DNA of 32,552 nucleotides from Chthoniobacteraceae bacterium (GCA_947476045.1 CANJNZ010000056.1:1-32552), one strand, 5' to 3'; counted from the stretch's first letter, positions 1-8,499 are shown. Numbers and translations are program-made. Notes: generated by a model from the letters alone, not told the origin.

Positions 1-82
1 AAGAATGTAGCGGCCGGAGTTCATGGGCCGGCATCGTCCACGGAGCCACTCCGAAATTCAAATGCGTGACATCCATTTTCAT
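1..82 (-). CDS. Possible N-terminal fragment of a gene leaving the window
   Basis: Reading the minus strand from an ATG at 82-80 gives 27 codons open to the window edge, beginning MKMDVTHLNFGVAPWTMP. The frame is closed upstream by a TAG at 109-107, so the start would lie within a short stretch, either this ATG or the upstream TTG codons. The composition is protein-like rather than Arg/Ser-rich. The layout, divergent from the plus-strand gene at 346, is sensible. I do not recognise the family, there is no clear ribosome binding site, and 27 codons can stay open by chance in GC-rich DNA. Treat it as tentative. Confidence 0.25.
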   Translation of the reverse strand, partial: MKMDVTHLNFGVAPWTMPAHELRPLHS

Positions 83-345
83 GCGCAACTCACGCAAACT
101 TCGCTGCTAACAAAACACCGACCGCGCATCAACCGGACACCCGTGACATCAACTGTAATTTCGAGCGCCTCAAGCAGGTCATTCTTCATTCAGAACGTGA
201 TGTCTAAATCGCCTATGCAATACTGCGCCTAGCTATTAAGTCTCGATACGTTGCCCGCAGGGTTGCGGGGTCTTGTGGGAGGAGACGCGGTGAAGGCCGG
301 ATGTGTTGCTTGCACTCGTTGGCGGAAGTGCGGAAAGTGTGGGCC
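1..345. other. Non-coding left edge, 5' region of the first gene
   Basis: I see no convincing complete gene here. A short plus-strand frame (23-232) has an arginine/serine-rich, low-complexity translation with no recognisable family and looks like chance. A minus-strand frame open from base 82 to the window edge is listed separately. The rest (83-345) would then be a divergent intergenic region carrying the promoter of the secreted DUF1549/DUF1553 gene. I could not pick a confident -35/-10 pair. Confidence 0.5.
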
Positions 346-2523
346 ATGCGAGCGATTGTTTTGCTTCTTGTCCTTGTCCTCTCCGCCAGTGCGGAGACGG
401 TGACTTTTCGCAATCACGTGCAGCCGATTTTGATGAAGACGGGCTGCTCGACCGGCGCGTGCCACGGGGCGGCGGCGGGGCAGGGGGGATTGCGGCTCTC
501 GCTGCGCGGCTACGATGACGAAGGCGATTTTCTCACGCTCACACGCGGCGCGTTTGGGCGGCGGGTGAACCCGAGCGAGCCTGCCAAGTCGCTCATCCTG
601 CTGAAGGCCACGAGCGCCGTGCCGCACAAGGGCGGCGAGCGTTTCAAAGTGAATTCGCCGGAGTGGCGCACGCTCGTGGATTGGATCGCCGAGGGTGCGC
701 CGGGGCCGCGTGCGGAGGATACGCGCATCGAGCGAATCGAAGTGCAGCCCGCGCAGGTGCGTCTCGCTCCGGGTGAAAAGAAGCAGTTCACCGTGCGCGC
801 GCATTTTTCCGACGGACACAGCGAGGACGTGACGCGCTGGGCGAAATACACGGCGGCGAATCAGACCGTGCTCAACGTGGACGACGCGGGCCTCGCCACG
901 GTGGTCGGCCACGGCGAGAGCGCGGTGACGGTCTGGTATTTGCAAAAGGTCGCGTTCGGCACGGCGAGCGTTCCGTTTGAAAATCAAATCGCCGAGAGCA
1001 TGTGGACGCAGGCGCCGCGCAGGAACTGGATTGACGATCAAGTGCTGGCGAAATTGCGCGAGCTGAACCTCCCGCCATCGCCGCGCAGCAAGGACGGCGA
1101 GTTCGTGCGCCGCGCATTTCTCGACACCATCGGTGTGCTGCCGACTGCAAATGAGGTGCGCGATTTCCTCGCGGATAAAAGCGCGGACAAGCGCGACCGG
1201 CTCATCGAGGCGCTGCTCGTGAGGCCGGAATTCGTGGATTACTGGACTTACAAATGGAGCGACTTGCTGCTCGTCACGAAGCGCAAACTGCCGCTGCCGA
1301 CGATGTGGTCCTACTACCGCTGGGTGCGCGATCAGGTTGCGTCGAACACGCACTGGGACGACTTCGCCACGAAGCTCCTCACCGCGCAGGGCAGCTCGCT
1401 CGACAACGGCGCGGCGAATTATTTCGTCATCACGCCCGACCCGCGCGACGTGTCGGAAAAAACCGCCGTCACTTTCCTCGGCATCTCCACCGTGTGCGCG
1501 AAGTGCCACAACCACCCGATGGAAAAATGGACGAACAACGACTACTTCGGCTATGCCAATTTATTCTCCCGCGTCCGCATCAAGAACGGAAAGAGCGAAG
1601 AGCGGATCGTCTTCGCCGCCGATGACGGCGACCTCGTGCAGCCCCTCACCGGCAAGCCCCAGCAGCCGCGTCCGCTCGGCGGACAGCCCCTCGCACTCGA
1701 TGCCGCAGGCGACCGCCGCGAGGCGCTGGTGAAATGGCTCACCGCTCCCAAGAATCCCTACTTCTCCCGCGCCATCACAAACCGTGTGTGGGCGAATTTT
1801 TTCGGCGTCGGACTCGTCGAAGCCGTGGACGACATCCGCGAGACCAACCCCGCAAGCAACGAGCAACTTTTCGCCGCCGCCGCGACATGGCTGCGCGAGC
1901 ACCGCTACGATCTCCGCGCGCTCATGCGCGAGATTTTGCAAAGCGAAACCTACCAGCGCACCAGCGCCCCGCTGCCGGGTAACAAGGACGAAACGCGCTT
2001 CTACTCGCACTACTATCCGCGCCGTCTCATGGCCGAGGTGCTCCACGACGCCATCGCGCAAGTCACCGAAGTGCCCACGCCTTTCACCACGCGCGACGTC
2101 ACCGTCGAGGGCGACAAACAAACGCCGTTCCCCCTCGGCTGGCGCGCACTCCAACTCCCCGACGCCAACACCAACAACTACTTCACCAAAACATTTGGCC
2201 GTCCCGCGCGCGAGCTGACTTGCGAATGCGAGCGCACCACCGAGTCGAACGTCGCCCAAGCCCTCCACATCGCCAACGGCGACACACTCAACGCCAAACT
2301 CCGCGCCAACGATGGCTTCATCACCAAAGTCCTCGCCGCCAAAAAACCCGCCGCCCAGTGGCTCGAAGACGCCACCCTCGCCACGCTCGCCCGCGTCCCG
2401 TCGCCCGCCGAAATCCAAGCCGTGCAAAACTCCCTCGCCGCCGCAAAAGACGAACCGCGCCTCGTCGTCGAGGACACCCTCTGGGCCCTCCTCAGCAGCC
2501 GCGAGTTTTTGTTCAACCACTGA
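346..2523 (+). CDS. Secreted cytochrome-like DUF1549/DUF1553 (PSCyt2/PSD1) protein with Ig-like domain
   Basis: A 725-residue exported protein of a family greatly expanded in Planctomycetes and Verrucomicrobia; its biochemical role is not settled. The ATG at 346 is chosen because it begins a clean signal peptide (MRAIVLLLVLVLSASA); the frame is open further upstream to 301 but those residues do not resemble an export signal. Visible parts in order: signal peptide 1-16; an N-terminal cytochrome-like segment with CSTGACH at 34-40, a C-x4-CH spacing instead of the classical C-x2-CH; a bacterial Ig-like (Big2-type) segment at about 128-205; DUF1549 at about 225-420 containing CAKCHNHP at 384-391, which has a proper C-x2-CH; DUF1553 at about 480-715. 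It stands alone, followed by a 533-base gap. A second member of the family lies at 11733-14411. Family assignment is firm; haem binding is inferred from the motifs. Confidence 0.9.
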   Translation: MRAIVLLLVLVLSASAETVTFRNHVQPILMKTGCSTGACHGAAAGQGGLRLSLRGYDDEGDFLTLTRGAFGRRVNPSEPAKSLILLKATSAVPHKGGERFKVNSPEWRTLVDWIAEGAPGPRAEDTRIERIEVQPAQVRLAPGEKKQFTVRAHFSDGHSEDVTRWAKYTAANQTVLNVDDAGLATVVGHGESAVTVWYLQKVAFGTASVPFENQIAESMWTQAPRRNWIDDQVLAKLRELNLPPSPRSKDGEFVRRAFLDTIGVLPTANEVRDFLADKSADKRDRLIEALLVRPEFVDYWTYKWSDLLLVTKRKLPLPTMWSYYRWVRDQVASNTHWDDFATKLLTAQGSSLDNGAANYFVITPDPRDVSEKTAVTFLGISTVCAKCHNHPMEKWTNNDYFGYANLFSRVRIKNGKSEERIVFAADDGDLVQPLTGKPQQPRPLGGQPLALDAAGDRREALVKWLTAPKNPYFSRAITNRVWANFFGVGLVEAVDDIRETNPASNEQLFAAAATWLREHRYDLRALMREILQSETYQRTSAPLPGNKDETRFYSHYYPRRLMAEVLHDAIAQVTEVPTPFTTRDVTVEGDKQTPFPLGWRALQLPDANTNNYFTKTFGRPARELTCECERTTESNVAQALHIANGDTLNAKLRANDGFITKVLAAKKPAAQWLEDATLATLARVPSPAEIQAVQNSLAAAKDEPRLVVEDTLWALLSSREFLFNH

Positions 2524-3056
2524 GCAGCCGAGTGATGTCGTATGACGTTTTGTTGATGGCGAATGATCAGCGAGGGAGTCTCCTCGTTGTAAACTCAATG
2601 ATCGGCCCGCGCGTCTTGTATCGAAATTCCGGATGCGCACTCACGCGCACTACAAGCGTCTCTCCGCGAGAGAAGTCATACGACTATTACAGTAGGACTG
2701 CCATATGGCGCGTAGCGCCAGCTACTACGGTAGCCGTGGGTGAAGCGACAGCGAAACCCACGGAAAGAAGGGAAGACGCAAAGCGCCGCGTAGCCGGCGC
2801 GACCGTTCACGTGACACCGTTTGTCGCACCGCATACGCGGTGCATGGCTTGCACCAGCTAGCCGTGGGCTGCGTCGCTTCGCTCCTTGCACACGGCTAGC
2901 GTTGTAGCTGGCGCTACGCGCCAATCATTTCCAGCAATGTATTTGTAGAAATCATATCATCGATTCGGAGTTGCGTATTCTGCACGTTGTTGCGGACGTT
3001 TTTTTGCGGAGACTATCACGCCAAAATGAGAGCGCCTGTCGCGTCTGTGGCGCGGA
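2524..3056. other. Gene-free interval between converging genes
   Basis: These 533 bases separate two genes pointing at each other. The only frame of any length (2220-2861 on the plus strand) overlaps the end of the preceding gene in another frame and is Arg/Pro-rich, so I reject it. The middle of the interval is occupied by the palindrome cluster described at 2706-2923. The flanks (2524-2700 and 2930-3056) show no recognised gene, RNA or obvious U-tailed terminator. Confidence 0.6.
2706..2923. repeat. REP/MITE-like cluster of palindromes bounded by a 20-bp inverted repeat
   Basis: The outer arms are exact reverse complements: tggcgcgtagcgccagctac at 2706-2725 and its complement at 2904-2923. 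Each arm is itself a hairpin, with a 6-bp stem and 3-base loop at 2706-2720 and 2909-2923. Inside lie further stems: 8 bp at 2734-2741/2756-2763, 6 bp at 2783-2788/2795-2800, 7 bp with a 4-base loop at 2827-2844, and 10 bp at 2858-2867/2891-2900. This architecture resembles clustered repetitive extragenic palindromes or a miniature non-autonomous element. No transposase is nearby, and I cannot see other copies because only this window is available. It could also act as a two-way transcription barrier between the converging genes. Confidence 0.7.
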
Positions 3057-6000
3057 TTACTTTGGCAACTCGACCTTGAGCACTCCGTAGTTGCCGAGAG
3101 GGAACCAGAATCCTTCAGCGGGAGTGCCATCGGCTGTAGCGGGATTTACCCAGAGCCATCCGGGCAGGTGATAGGTGCCGAGGTTTTTGATTTCGGCGGG
3201 ATTCGAGATATCCAGCGCAGTAAGGGCGCTTCCGTAGCCGTCATATTTCTGCGAGAGGATGACATCGCCAAATGCATGGCTGTTGTAACCGGCGTATTTC
3301 TCTTCATCGAGAAGCTTGAATTTTCCATCGTCTTCAAGCCGCCAGAGCGCGGCGAAACTTGCGTATTCGTCTTGGGTGTCGCTGAGTGACTTCCAGTCAA
3401 TGGCGAAGAACTTGTCTGCGATGGGGAATGCCTCGCCTCCGTTGTGGGGCAGCGTAGTAATGAGGTGGAGTTTTTGTCCGTCAAACGCGGAGGCGTGAAT
3501 CACCTGGCTTCCCCATAGTCCTTTTCCGCGCGAGTCGTAGTCATGTCCGCGTGTGTAGATGATTTTTCCATTGCTGCGCTGGCCGATCAATTCGCCAGGG
3601 GAACTCACGGGGTCGGATACTTTCACGCCTCCTTGCGAAGTGTAATCCAGCACATGCATCGCGTGGCGGTTTGCAAAAGCATCTTCTTCAACCGGCGGCA
3701 CAATGTCTTGTGTTTCGACGTTCTCCTCCAGGGTGATCAACTGCATGGGCCGATGATACGGGTAATACGGTCCTCCGTTCACAAAGCGCGTAATGAAGAC
3801 TTTGCCGTTTGTCGCTACAGGAGCGCTGAATTGCCCCCAGCCCTTTGCCTTGATTGTTTCTCGTCCGACGTAGGCCGGTGCTTTCGGATCTGTGACATCG
3901 AACTGGTCAAAATTTCTTTCCGTATTCGTCGGATAATACCACGGCATGAATGCTCTATCGGCGACCATCAAAGCGCTGACTGAACGAACGGGCGTGGCGA
4001 CATCGTTCATTGCATAAATCGGGTAACCCCAGCCTTCGTTGCCGCCGCCCACGAGGACCATTGTTCCGTCTTGTGGCCAGACGATGCTCGATGATCGATG
4101 TCTGTCGATGTTGATCCGGTCTGTCCGCAAAGTTCCTGTGTTGATTATGCGGGGCAGGGAGGTGAGGTCGAAAATACGGAGCGTTGCACTTGGTGGTGCG
4201 AGGGTATCGACATTCGGGGGAGTGATTTCCTGCTGAACGACGTAGAGGTATCCGTTGCGCACATCCGAGGCGACCAGTATGTCATTTCCAAGATCAAAAA
4301 TACTCAGCGAATCGTCCGGCGAATTGTCCTTGGAGACCGAGATTACAGAAGCAGCCTCGCCGATGCCTCCGCCGATTTGCACGAGATGACTGCCGATGTG
4401 CCACACGTGATCCGTGCGCCAGGCGAGTTGCAGATCATTGGTCACCACGGGTGCATCGCGGTCGGTGATGTCTGCCGTGAGCAACGAGTCCTGGGAAAAT
4501 GCGAGCACGGAGCCTTCGTGGACTGTCGCGCGGCGAGGAGCGAAGCCGTGCGGGATGCGGCCGCGCAGGGTGAGTGAATCTGCGCCGAGATCCACAAGTT
4601 GAATACCGCTCGGCTCAGCGGTGTTGCTCGAACCGCTCCACCAAGACGACCAGCCTGCGCTCACCGGCAGCATGATGAGACCTGCCTCCGGCAGCACAGA
4701 AAACGCCTTTTCGTCACACGTCGCCTCGCTCCACGCCCCGCGCTCGGTCACGGGCAATTGTGTGAGCAATTTTGGATTCTTTGCATCAGCCACATTGAAA
4801 AGCGAAACGGTCACACTGCCGTCGAGGAAGCCAACCGTCACGAGCCGGTTTCCCAGCGGTGCGAGGTAGGTGCTGAAGCCCGGCACTTCCAGTTCGCTCG
4901 CAATCGTCGGCGTATTTTTGTCGGAATTGTCCACGATCCACAGCGGGTCAATCCGGAAGAAAGTCACCACGTAGATGCGGTCGCCGTCAAAACGAGTGCC
5001 ATGCACCTGCTCGCCGAGACCGAGTTCGAGATGGCCGAGCGCTTGCGGGCTGTCGGGATGGCTCACGTCGAAATTATCCAGACGCGTTTTGCTGCGGCGT
5101 CCGTTGTTCCACCACCCTTGGTAAAATGAAATGGCGCTCAATATTCCGCCTTCCTCGCGAAGCTTGAACTTGTCCTGCACGAAACCCTCCAGCGCCACGC
5201 GCCCGCGCAGCGTCACTGTGCCGTCGGGATTGCTGATATCCACGAGCGTCACCGTCGAGCGAGTGTCGCCGATATCCCAGCGGTAGGAATTTTCCGCCAC
5301 CATGAAAAAGTGGCTGCTCGCCTGCACGGCGTCGAAATATGAGTAGCCGTCGCCCTCCGGTGTTTTGAGCGTCACTGTATTGCGAACGACCGGGTTTGAG
5401 GGAACGCTGAGGTCGAATCCGGTGATTTGGATTTTCGTGCGATAATACCATTGGCTGGTTGAAGTATCCGGCACCCTTGCTGCCACGTAGAGCGCTGTGC
5501 CGGCGAGCCGACTTTCCAATATCTGACCGGAAACGGGAAGGGTGGCGACCAGCGCAGGCGTGCCGGGTTTCGTATTGCAAATAATCACCGAACTCTCGGC
5601 CCCCGCAGGCTGATTCACATCCCAGCCGAGCATATACGGTCTATTTGCAAGCAGCGCGACATGGCCATCCGTCAGTTCGTAAAGAGCCTCACCCGAAGCA
5701 GGCAGCGACAGCGTTCCGAGCATCGCTGGCTTTGCCGGGTCCTTCACATCGAGCACCTGTAGGCCGCGATATTGGTTATAGAGATAAAGGCGGTCGCCGC
5801 TCAGCTTCCAAATATCGCTCTCGACGACCGAGCGCGGCGCGGCATCGCTGTCGGAAGCCTTCGTCCCATTCAACGCTGCACCGCTGTCGAGCGTCAGACC
5901 GCCACCCGAAGAAGTCGTAGTCGTTCCGAGCGTGATGTTTTGCGAAGACGCACCCTCCGGCGGTAGAAAATCGCTGATACCCGTAAGAAAATTCGGGGGC

Positions 6001-6296
6001 ACCTGCCCGGGCCTCGTGCCTAGAACACGCAGCATCCGCCGAGGTATCGGCTTCTTCATTCTGAAAAAGACGTGGTCCCCCGTAACCTTCGACTTGTTCA
6101 CAGCGAGAGTCTGCCAGGGTTCGCCGCGCCGTGCGGTCCTGTGTTGCAAAGTCACGCTTTCAAACCCCGCCGGCACCCTTACTCGGACGACGCGGTATTT
6201 AGCCGAGACGATTTCGGGTGCTGTGACCAAAGCAAGGGATGCCGCGTTTGAGAAAAGCAACCCTGCGAGAACTGTGAGGACGATTCGAAGATTCAT
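3057..6296 (-). CDS. Large secreted beta-propeller protein (Beta_propel/LVIVD-like)
   Basis: A 1079-residue exported protein of unknown function. The start is placed at the ATG at 6296 because it opens a signal peptide (MNLRIVLTVLAGLLFSNAAS); the ten residues upstream in the same frame look untranslated. Most of the chain consists of repeated short blades with phrases such as LQVLDVKDPAKP, VTLVDISNPDGT, FDVSHPDSP and LTALDISNPAEI. The middle resembles the secreted C-terminal beta-propeller family Beta_propel, for example GDRIYVVTFFRIDPLWIVD followed by ELEVPGFSTYL. There are no catalytic motifs and no membrane anchor. The protein reads as an extracytoplasmic binding or scaffold protein. It stands alone, convergent with the gene at 346-2523, and the 151-base upstream gap contains a perfect 14-bp palindrome. 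Fold assignment is fairly safe; ligand and role are unknown. Confidence 0.8.
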   Translation of the reverse strand: MNLRIVLTVLAGLLFSNAASLALVTAPEIVSAKYRVVRVRVPAGFESVTLQHRTARRGEPWQTLAVNKSKVTGDHVFFRMKKPIPRRMLRVLGTRPGQVPPNFLTGISDFLPPEGASSQNITLGTTTTSSGGGLTLDSGAALNGTKASDSDAAPRSVVESDIWKLSGDRLYLYNQYRGLQVLDVKDPAKPAMLGTLSLPASGEALYELTDGHVALLANRPYMLGWDVNQPAGAESSVIICNTKPGTPALVATLPVSGQILESRLAGTALYVAARVPDTSTSQWYYRTKIQITGFDLSVPSNPVVRNTVTLKTPEGDGYSYFDAVQASSHFFMVAENSYRWDIGDTRSTVTLVDISNPDGTVTLRGRVALEGFVQDKFKLREEGGILSAISFYQGWWNNGRRSKTRLDNFDVSHPDSPQALGHLELGLGEQVHGTRFDGDRIYVVTFFRIDPLWIVDNSDKNTPTIASELEVPGFSTYLAPLGNRLVTVGFLDGSVTVSLFNVADAKNPKLLTQLPVTERGAWSEATCDEKAFSVLPEAGLIMLPVSAGWSSWWSGSSNTAEPSGIQLVDLGADSLTLRGRIPHGFAPRRATVHEGSVLAFSQDSLLTADITDRDAPVVTNDLQLAWRTDHVWHIGSHLVQIGGGIGEAASVISVSKDNSPDDSLSIFDLGNDILVASDVRNGYLYVVQQEITPPNVDTLAPPSATLRIFDLTSLPRIINTGTLRTDRINIDRHRSSSIVWPQDGTMVLVGGGNEGWGYPIYAMNDVATPVRSVSALMVADRAFMPWYYPTNTERNFDQFDVTDPKAPAYVGRETIKAKGWGQFSAPVATNGKVFITRFVNGGPYYPYHRPMQLITLEENVETQDIVPPVEEDAFANRHAMHVLDYTSQGGVKVSDPVSSPGELIGQRSNGKIIYTRGHDYDSRGKGLWGSQVIHASAFDGQKLHLITTLPHNGGEAFPIADKFFAIDWKSLSDTQDEYASFAALWRLEDDGKFKLLDEEKYAGYNSHAFGDVILSQKYDGYGSALTALDISNPAEIKNLGTYHLPGWLWVNPATADGTPAEGFWFPLGNYGVLKVELPK

Positions 6297-6369
6297 GGTG
6301 TGGGATAGGGCTCGGAAACAATGCACGTGAAATACGCATTACGAAAGGGGATTATTAGCGAAAAATTAT

Positions 6370-6383
6370 TGGATGCGCATCCA
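6370..6383. promoter_or_regulatory. Perfect 14-bp palindrome upstream of the beta-propeller gene
   Basis: The sequence tggatgcgcatcca is its own reverse complement. It sits 73 bases before the ATG at 6296, in the 151-base gap separating this gene from rarA, which also runs leftward. The position suits a dimeric repressor or activator site for the beta-propeller gene. I see no second copy in the window and cannot name a regulator. Confidence 0.3.
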
Positions 6384-6447
6384 TCTCGGGGGCTCACGAC
6401 ACTAGCGATTAAATGGAACAAGGCCTGTTTTGAAATGTGAAATTATT

Positions 6448-7791
6448 TCAGGTATTTTTGGCCTGCGACTGCTCGAAGAGGGCGCGCCAGTAGTCGAGGC
6501 GTTCTTTGACGCGCTTTTCGTGGCCGTTTTCGCCGGGCTCATAGTAGCGGCGGCCTTCGGGGAGGTAGGCTTGCGGGATGTAGGCGCCTTCGCCGTCGTG
6601 GCTGTATTGGTAGCCGGTGTGGCCGAGGGTTTTTGCGCCTGCTTTGTGCCCGGTGCTGCGGAGGTGGCGTGGGACGGCGAGGGTGACGCCTTGTTTCACG
6701 TCGGAAAGCGCGGCGTTGATGGCGGCGTAGGCGCGGTTGGATTTCGGCGCGGTGGCCAGATAGACGGTGGCGTGTGCGAGCGGGATGCGGGCCTCGGGCA
6801 TCCCGATGGATTCGGCGGCTTGTTGCGCTGCGATGGCGAGCGGGAGGCCGTGCGGGTCGGCCATGCCGATGTCTTCGCTGGCGAGGATGACGATGCGGCG
6901 CGCGATGAAGCGGATGTCTTCGCCGGCGTAGAGCATTTTCGCGAGCCAGTAGAGGGCGGCGTCGGGATCGGAGCCGCGCACGCTTTTGATAAAGGCGGAG
7001 ATGGTGTCGTAGTGCTGGTCGCCCGTGGCGTCATAGACGACGGCTTTTTTCTGGATGCTCTCCTCGGCGGCGCCTTTGGTGAAATGGATCACGCCGTCTG
7101 CGCCGGGCGGTGTGGTGAGGATGCCGAGTTCGAGGGAGTTGAGAGCTTTGCGGGCGTCGCCGTCTGCGATGGTGGCGAGGTGCGAAAGTGCGTCGTCGTC
7201 GGCGAGCGTGCGATGGCTGCCGAGGCCGCGCTCAGTGTCGGCGAGTGCGCGGCGGAGGAGTATTTCGATATCCTCAGGGGCGAGCGGTTCGAGTTGAAAA
7301 ACCTGACTGCGCGAGACCAGCGGGCTGTTGACGTAGAAGAACGGATTTTCCGTCGTCGCACCGATGAGCCGCACGGTGCCACGCTCGACATCGGGGAGCA
7401 GGGCGTCCTGCTGGGCTTTGTTCCAGCGATGGATTTCGTCCACGAAGAGGATGGTCTTTTGTCCCGAAGTGCGAAGGCGGCTGGCTGCTGCGGCGACGAC
7501 TTTGCGTAGGTCGGCGATGTTGCTCTCGACGCCGCTGAGTTGCTCGAAACGGCACTTGGTGGCGTGCGCGATGATTTGCGCGAGTGAGGTCTTGCCGGTG
7601 CCGGGCGGGCCGAAAAGCAGGATGCTCGCGATGCGATCCGCCTCGATGGCGCGCCGGAGAAGTTTGCCGGGGCCGAGGATGTGTGCTTGCCCGGTGTATT
7701 CGTCGAGCGTGCGGGGGCGCATTCTTTCCGCGAGCGGGGCGGCGGCGCTGACTGCGGCGGGAGTTTCCGTGGCGAACAGATCGTCGGACAT
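6448..7791 (-). CDS. rarA: Replication-associated recombination protein A (RarA/MgsA AAA+ ATPase)
   Basis: A 447-residue clamp-loader-like AAA+ ATPase that acts at stalled replication forks and at ssDNA/SSB; E. coli RarA has about the same length. Visible features: a Walker A loop GPPGTGKT at 61-68, Walker B with ILFVDEIHRW at about 114-123, sensor 1 region RLIGATTENPFF near 141-152, and the family's characteristic C-terminal part with GLPLAIAAQQAAESIGMPEARIPLA and GYQYSHDGEGAYIPQAYLPEG. The N-terminus MSDDLF resembles the family's short SSB-like start. The gene begins 5 bases after the stop of the Rrf2-type regulator, so it is probably the last gene of a three-gene transcript. Nothing appears missing or broken. 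Confidence 0.96.
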   Translation of the reverse strand: MSDDLFATETPAAVSAAAPLAERMRPRTLDEYTGQAHILGPGKLLRRAIEADRIASILLFGPPGTGKTSLAQIIAHATKCRFEQLSGVESNIADLRKVVAAAASRLRTSGQKTILFVDEIHRWNKAQQDALLPDVERGTVRLIGATTENPFFYVNSPLVSRSQVFQLEPLAPEDIEILLRRALADTERGLGSHRTLADDDALSHLATIADGDARKALNSLELGILTTPPGADGVIHFTKGAAEESIQKKAVVYDATGDQHYDTISAFIKSVRGSDPDAALYWLAKMLYAGEDIRFIARRIVILASEDIGMADPHGLPLAIAAQQAAESIGMPEARIPLAHATVYLATAPKSNRAYAAINAALSDVKQGVTLAVPRHLRSTGHKAGAKTLGHTGYQYSHDGEGAYIPQAYLPEGRRYYEPGENGHEKRVKERLDYWRALFEQSQAKNT

Positions 7792-7796
7792 GGCGC

Positions 7797-8240
7797 TCAG
7801 ATTTCAAACGCCAGCGGTGAGTCGCCGGGCGAAAGTTTCAGCAAATCCTCGATGGTGCGCGCATCGAGCAACGCCGTGATGTCGCGGCGAAGCGCGGTCA
7901 TCATTTTGCGCAGCGGGCACGTGCGCGGGTCGGGGCACGAGCAGGGCGCGCTTGGTTTTTCGAGGGAGCAGGGGACGGGCGCAAGCGGGCCGTCGAAAAT
8001 GGCGATGACTTCGCCGACGCGGATTTCCTCCGCCGGGCGGATGAGTGTGCAGCCGCCGCCGACGCCGCGTTTACTGGCGAGAAATCCGGCGCGACGCAGC
8101 GCGAGTAGGATTTGTTCGAGGAACTTGATCGGGATACGCTCGCGTGTGGCGAGTTCCTGGATGGGCCACGATTTGCGTGGCTGCCGCGCGATGGCGGTGA
8201 GTGCGCGCAGGGCGTATTCAGCTTTTCGCGAGAGGCGCAT
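7797..8240 (-). CDS. Rrf2-family transcriptional regulator, probable Fe-S sensor
   Basis: A 147-residue regulator. The N-terminal winged helix reads MRLSRKAEYALRAL, followed by IPIKFLEQILLALRRAGFLASKRGVGGG, the wing and recognition pattern of the IscR/NsrR/CymR family. The cysteine cluster C91, C100, C102 and C108 lies in the region that ligates an iron-sulfur cluster in IscR and NsrR, and the C102-x5-C108 spacing fits. It is therefore probably a sensor of iron-sulfur status, NO or oxidative stress. The specific member (IscR, NsrR or other) cannot be decided because no isc, suf or NO-detoxification gene is adjacent. Its ATG overlaps the stop of the upstream lipoprotein gene by one base (TGATG), and rarA follows 5 bases after its stop, which suggests co-transcription. 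Confidence 0.92.
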   Translation of the reverse strand: MRLSRKAEYALRALTAIARQPRKSWPIQELATRERIPIKFLEQILLALRRAGFLASKRGVGGGCTLIRPAEEIRVGEVIAIFDGPLAPVPCSLEKPSAPCSCPDPRTCPLRKMMTALRRDITALLDARTIEDLLKLSPGDSPLAFEI

Positions 8241-8404
8241 CAGTTGTGCAATTCGCTGCCGGGGCCTTCGTCGTAGAGCTTGATGGCGGGGCTGGAGTCG
8301 CCCTCATACATGTGCACGTTGGATTTCTGTTTGCCCCGGAACAGGGAGCAGCCAGACGCACCAACGACGACGGCGATGAGCAAGAGGACGCGGAGTAGTT
8401 TCAC
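8240..8404 (-). CDS. Small lipoprotein, 54 residues
   Basis: This short frame starts at a GTG (8404-8402) and reads VKLLRVLLLIAVVVGASGC before the mature part. It has a basic start, a hydrophobic core and a lipobox GASGC with the acylated cysteine at residue 19. The mature peptide is only about 36 residues (SLFRGKQKSNVHMYEGDSSP and then an acidic tail ending ELHN). The frame is closed by TAG at 8416-8414, so GTG is the only reasonable start. The stop TGA overlaps the ATG of the Rrf2 gene by one base, a strong sign of a real, coupled gene. No family is recognised. The tail's charge suggests a periplasm-facing tether or envelope-stress lipoprotein, but that is speculation. Confidence 0.72.
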   Translation of the reverse strand: MKLLRVLLLIAVVVGASGCSLFRGKQKSNVHMYEGDSSPAIKLYDEGPGSELHN

Positions 8405-8467
8405 ACGCGCAGGCTACGAGTCCCGGCAATGACTGGCAAGGGCGGGGGAGAGTGGTTTATTATAAAA

Positions 8468-8499
8468 GAAAACCGCCGCAGTTTTCCGCGGCGGTTTTC
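8468..8499 (-). terminator. Rho-independent terminator of metK-ahcY
   Basis: A perfect 12-bp inverted repeat (gaaaaccgccgc at 8468-8479 and its complement at 8488-8499) with an 8-base loop. On the minus strand it lies 23 bases past the ahcY stop and the stem runs into a T-rich tail (TTTTCTTTTATA). It cleanly separates the methyl-cycle genes from the small lipoprotein gene downstream. Confidence 0.88.

Noticed and set aside
2706-2923. Insertion sequence or structural RNA gene
   Set aside because: There is no transposase frame, no visible target-site duplication, and no match by eye to tRNA or other known RNA folds; I keep only the repeat description.
6448-8404. Defence island around rarA
   Set aside because: The unit contains only a repair ATPase, an Rrf2-type regulator and a tiny lipoprotein; no nuclease, methylase, toxin or other defence gene is nearby.
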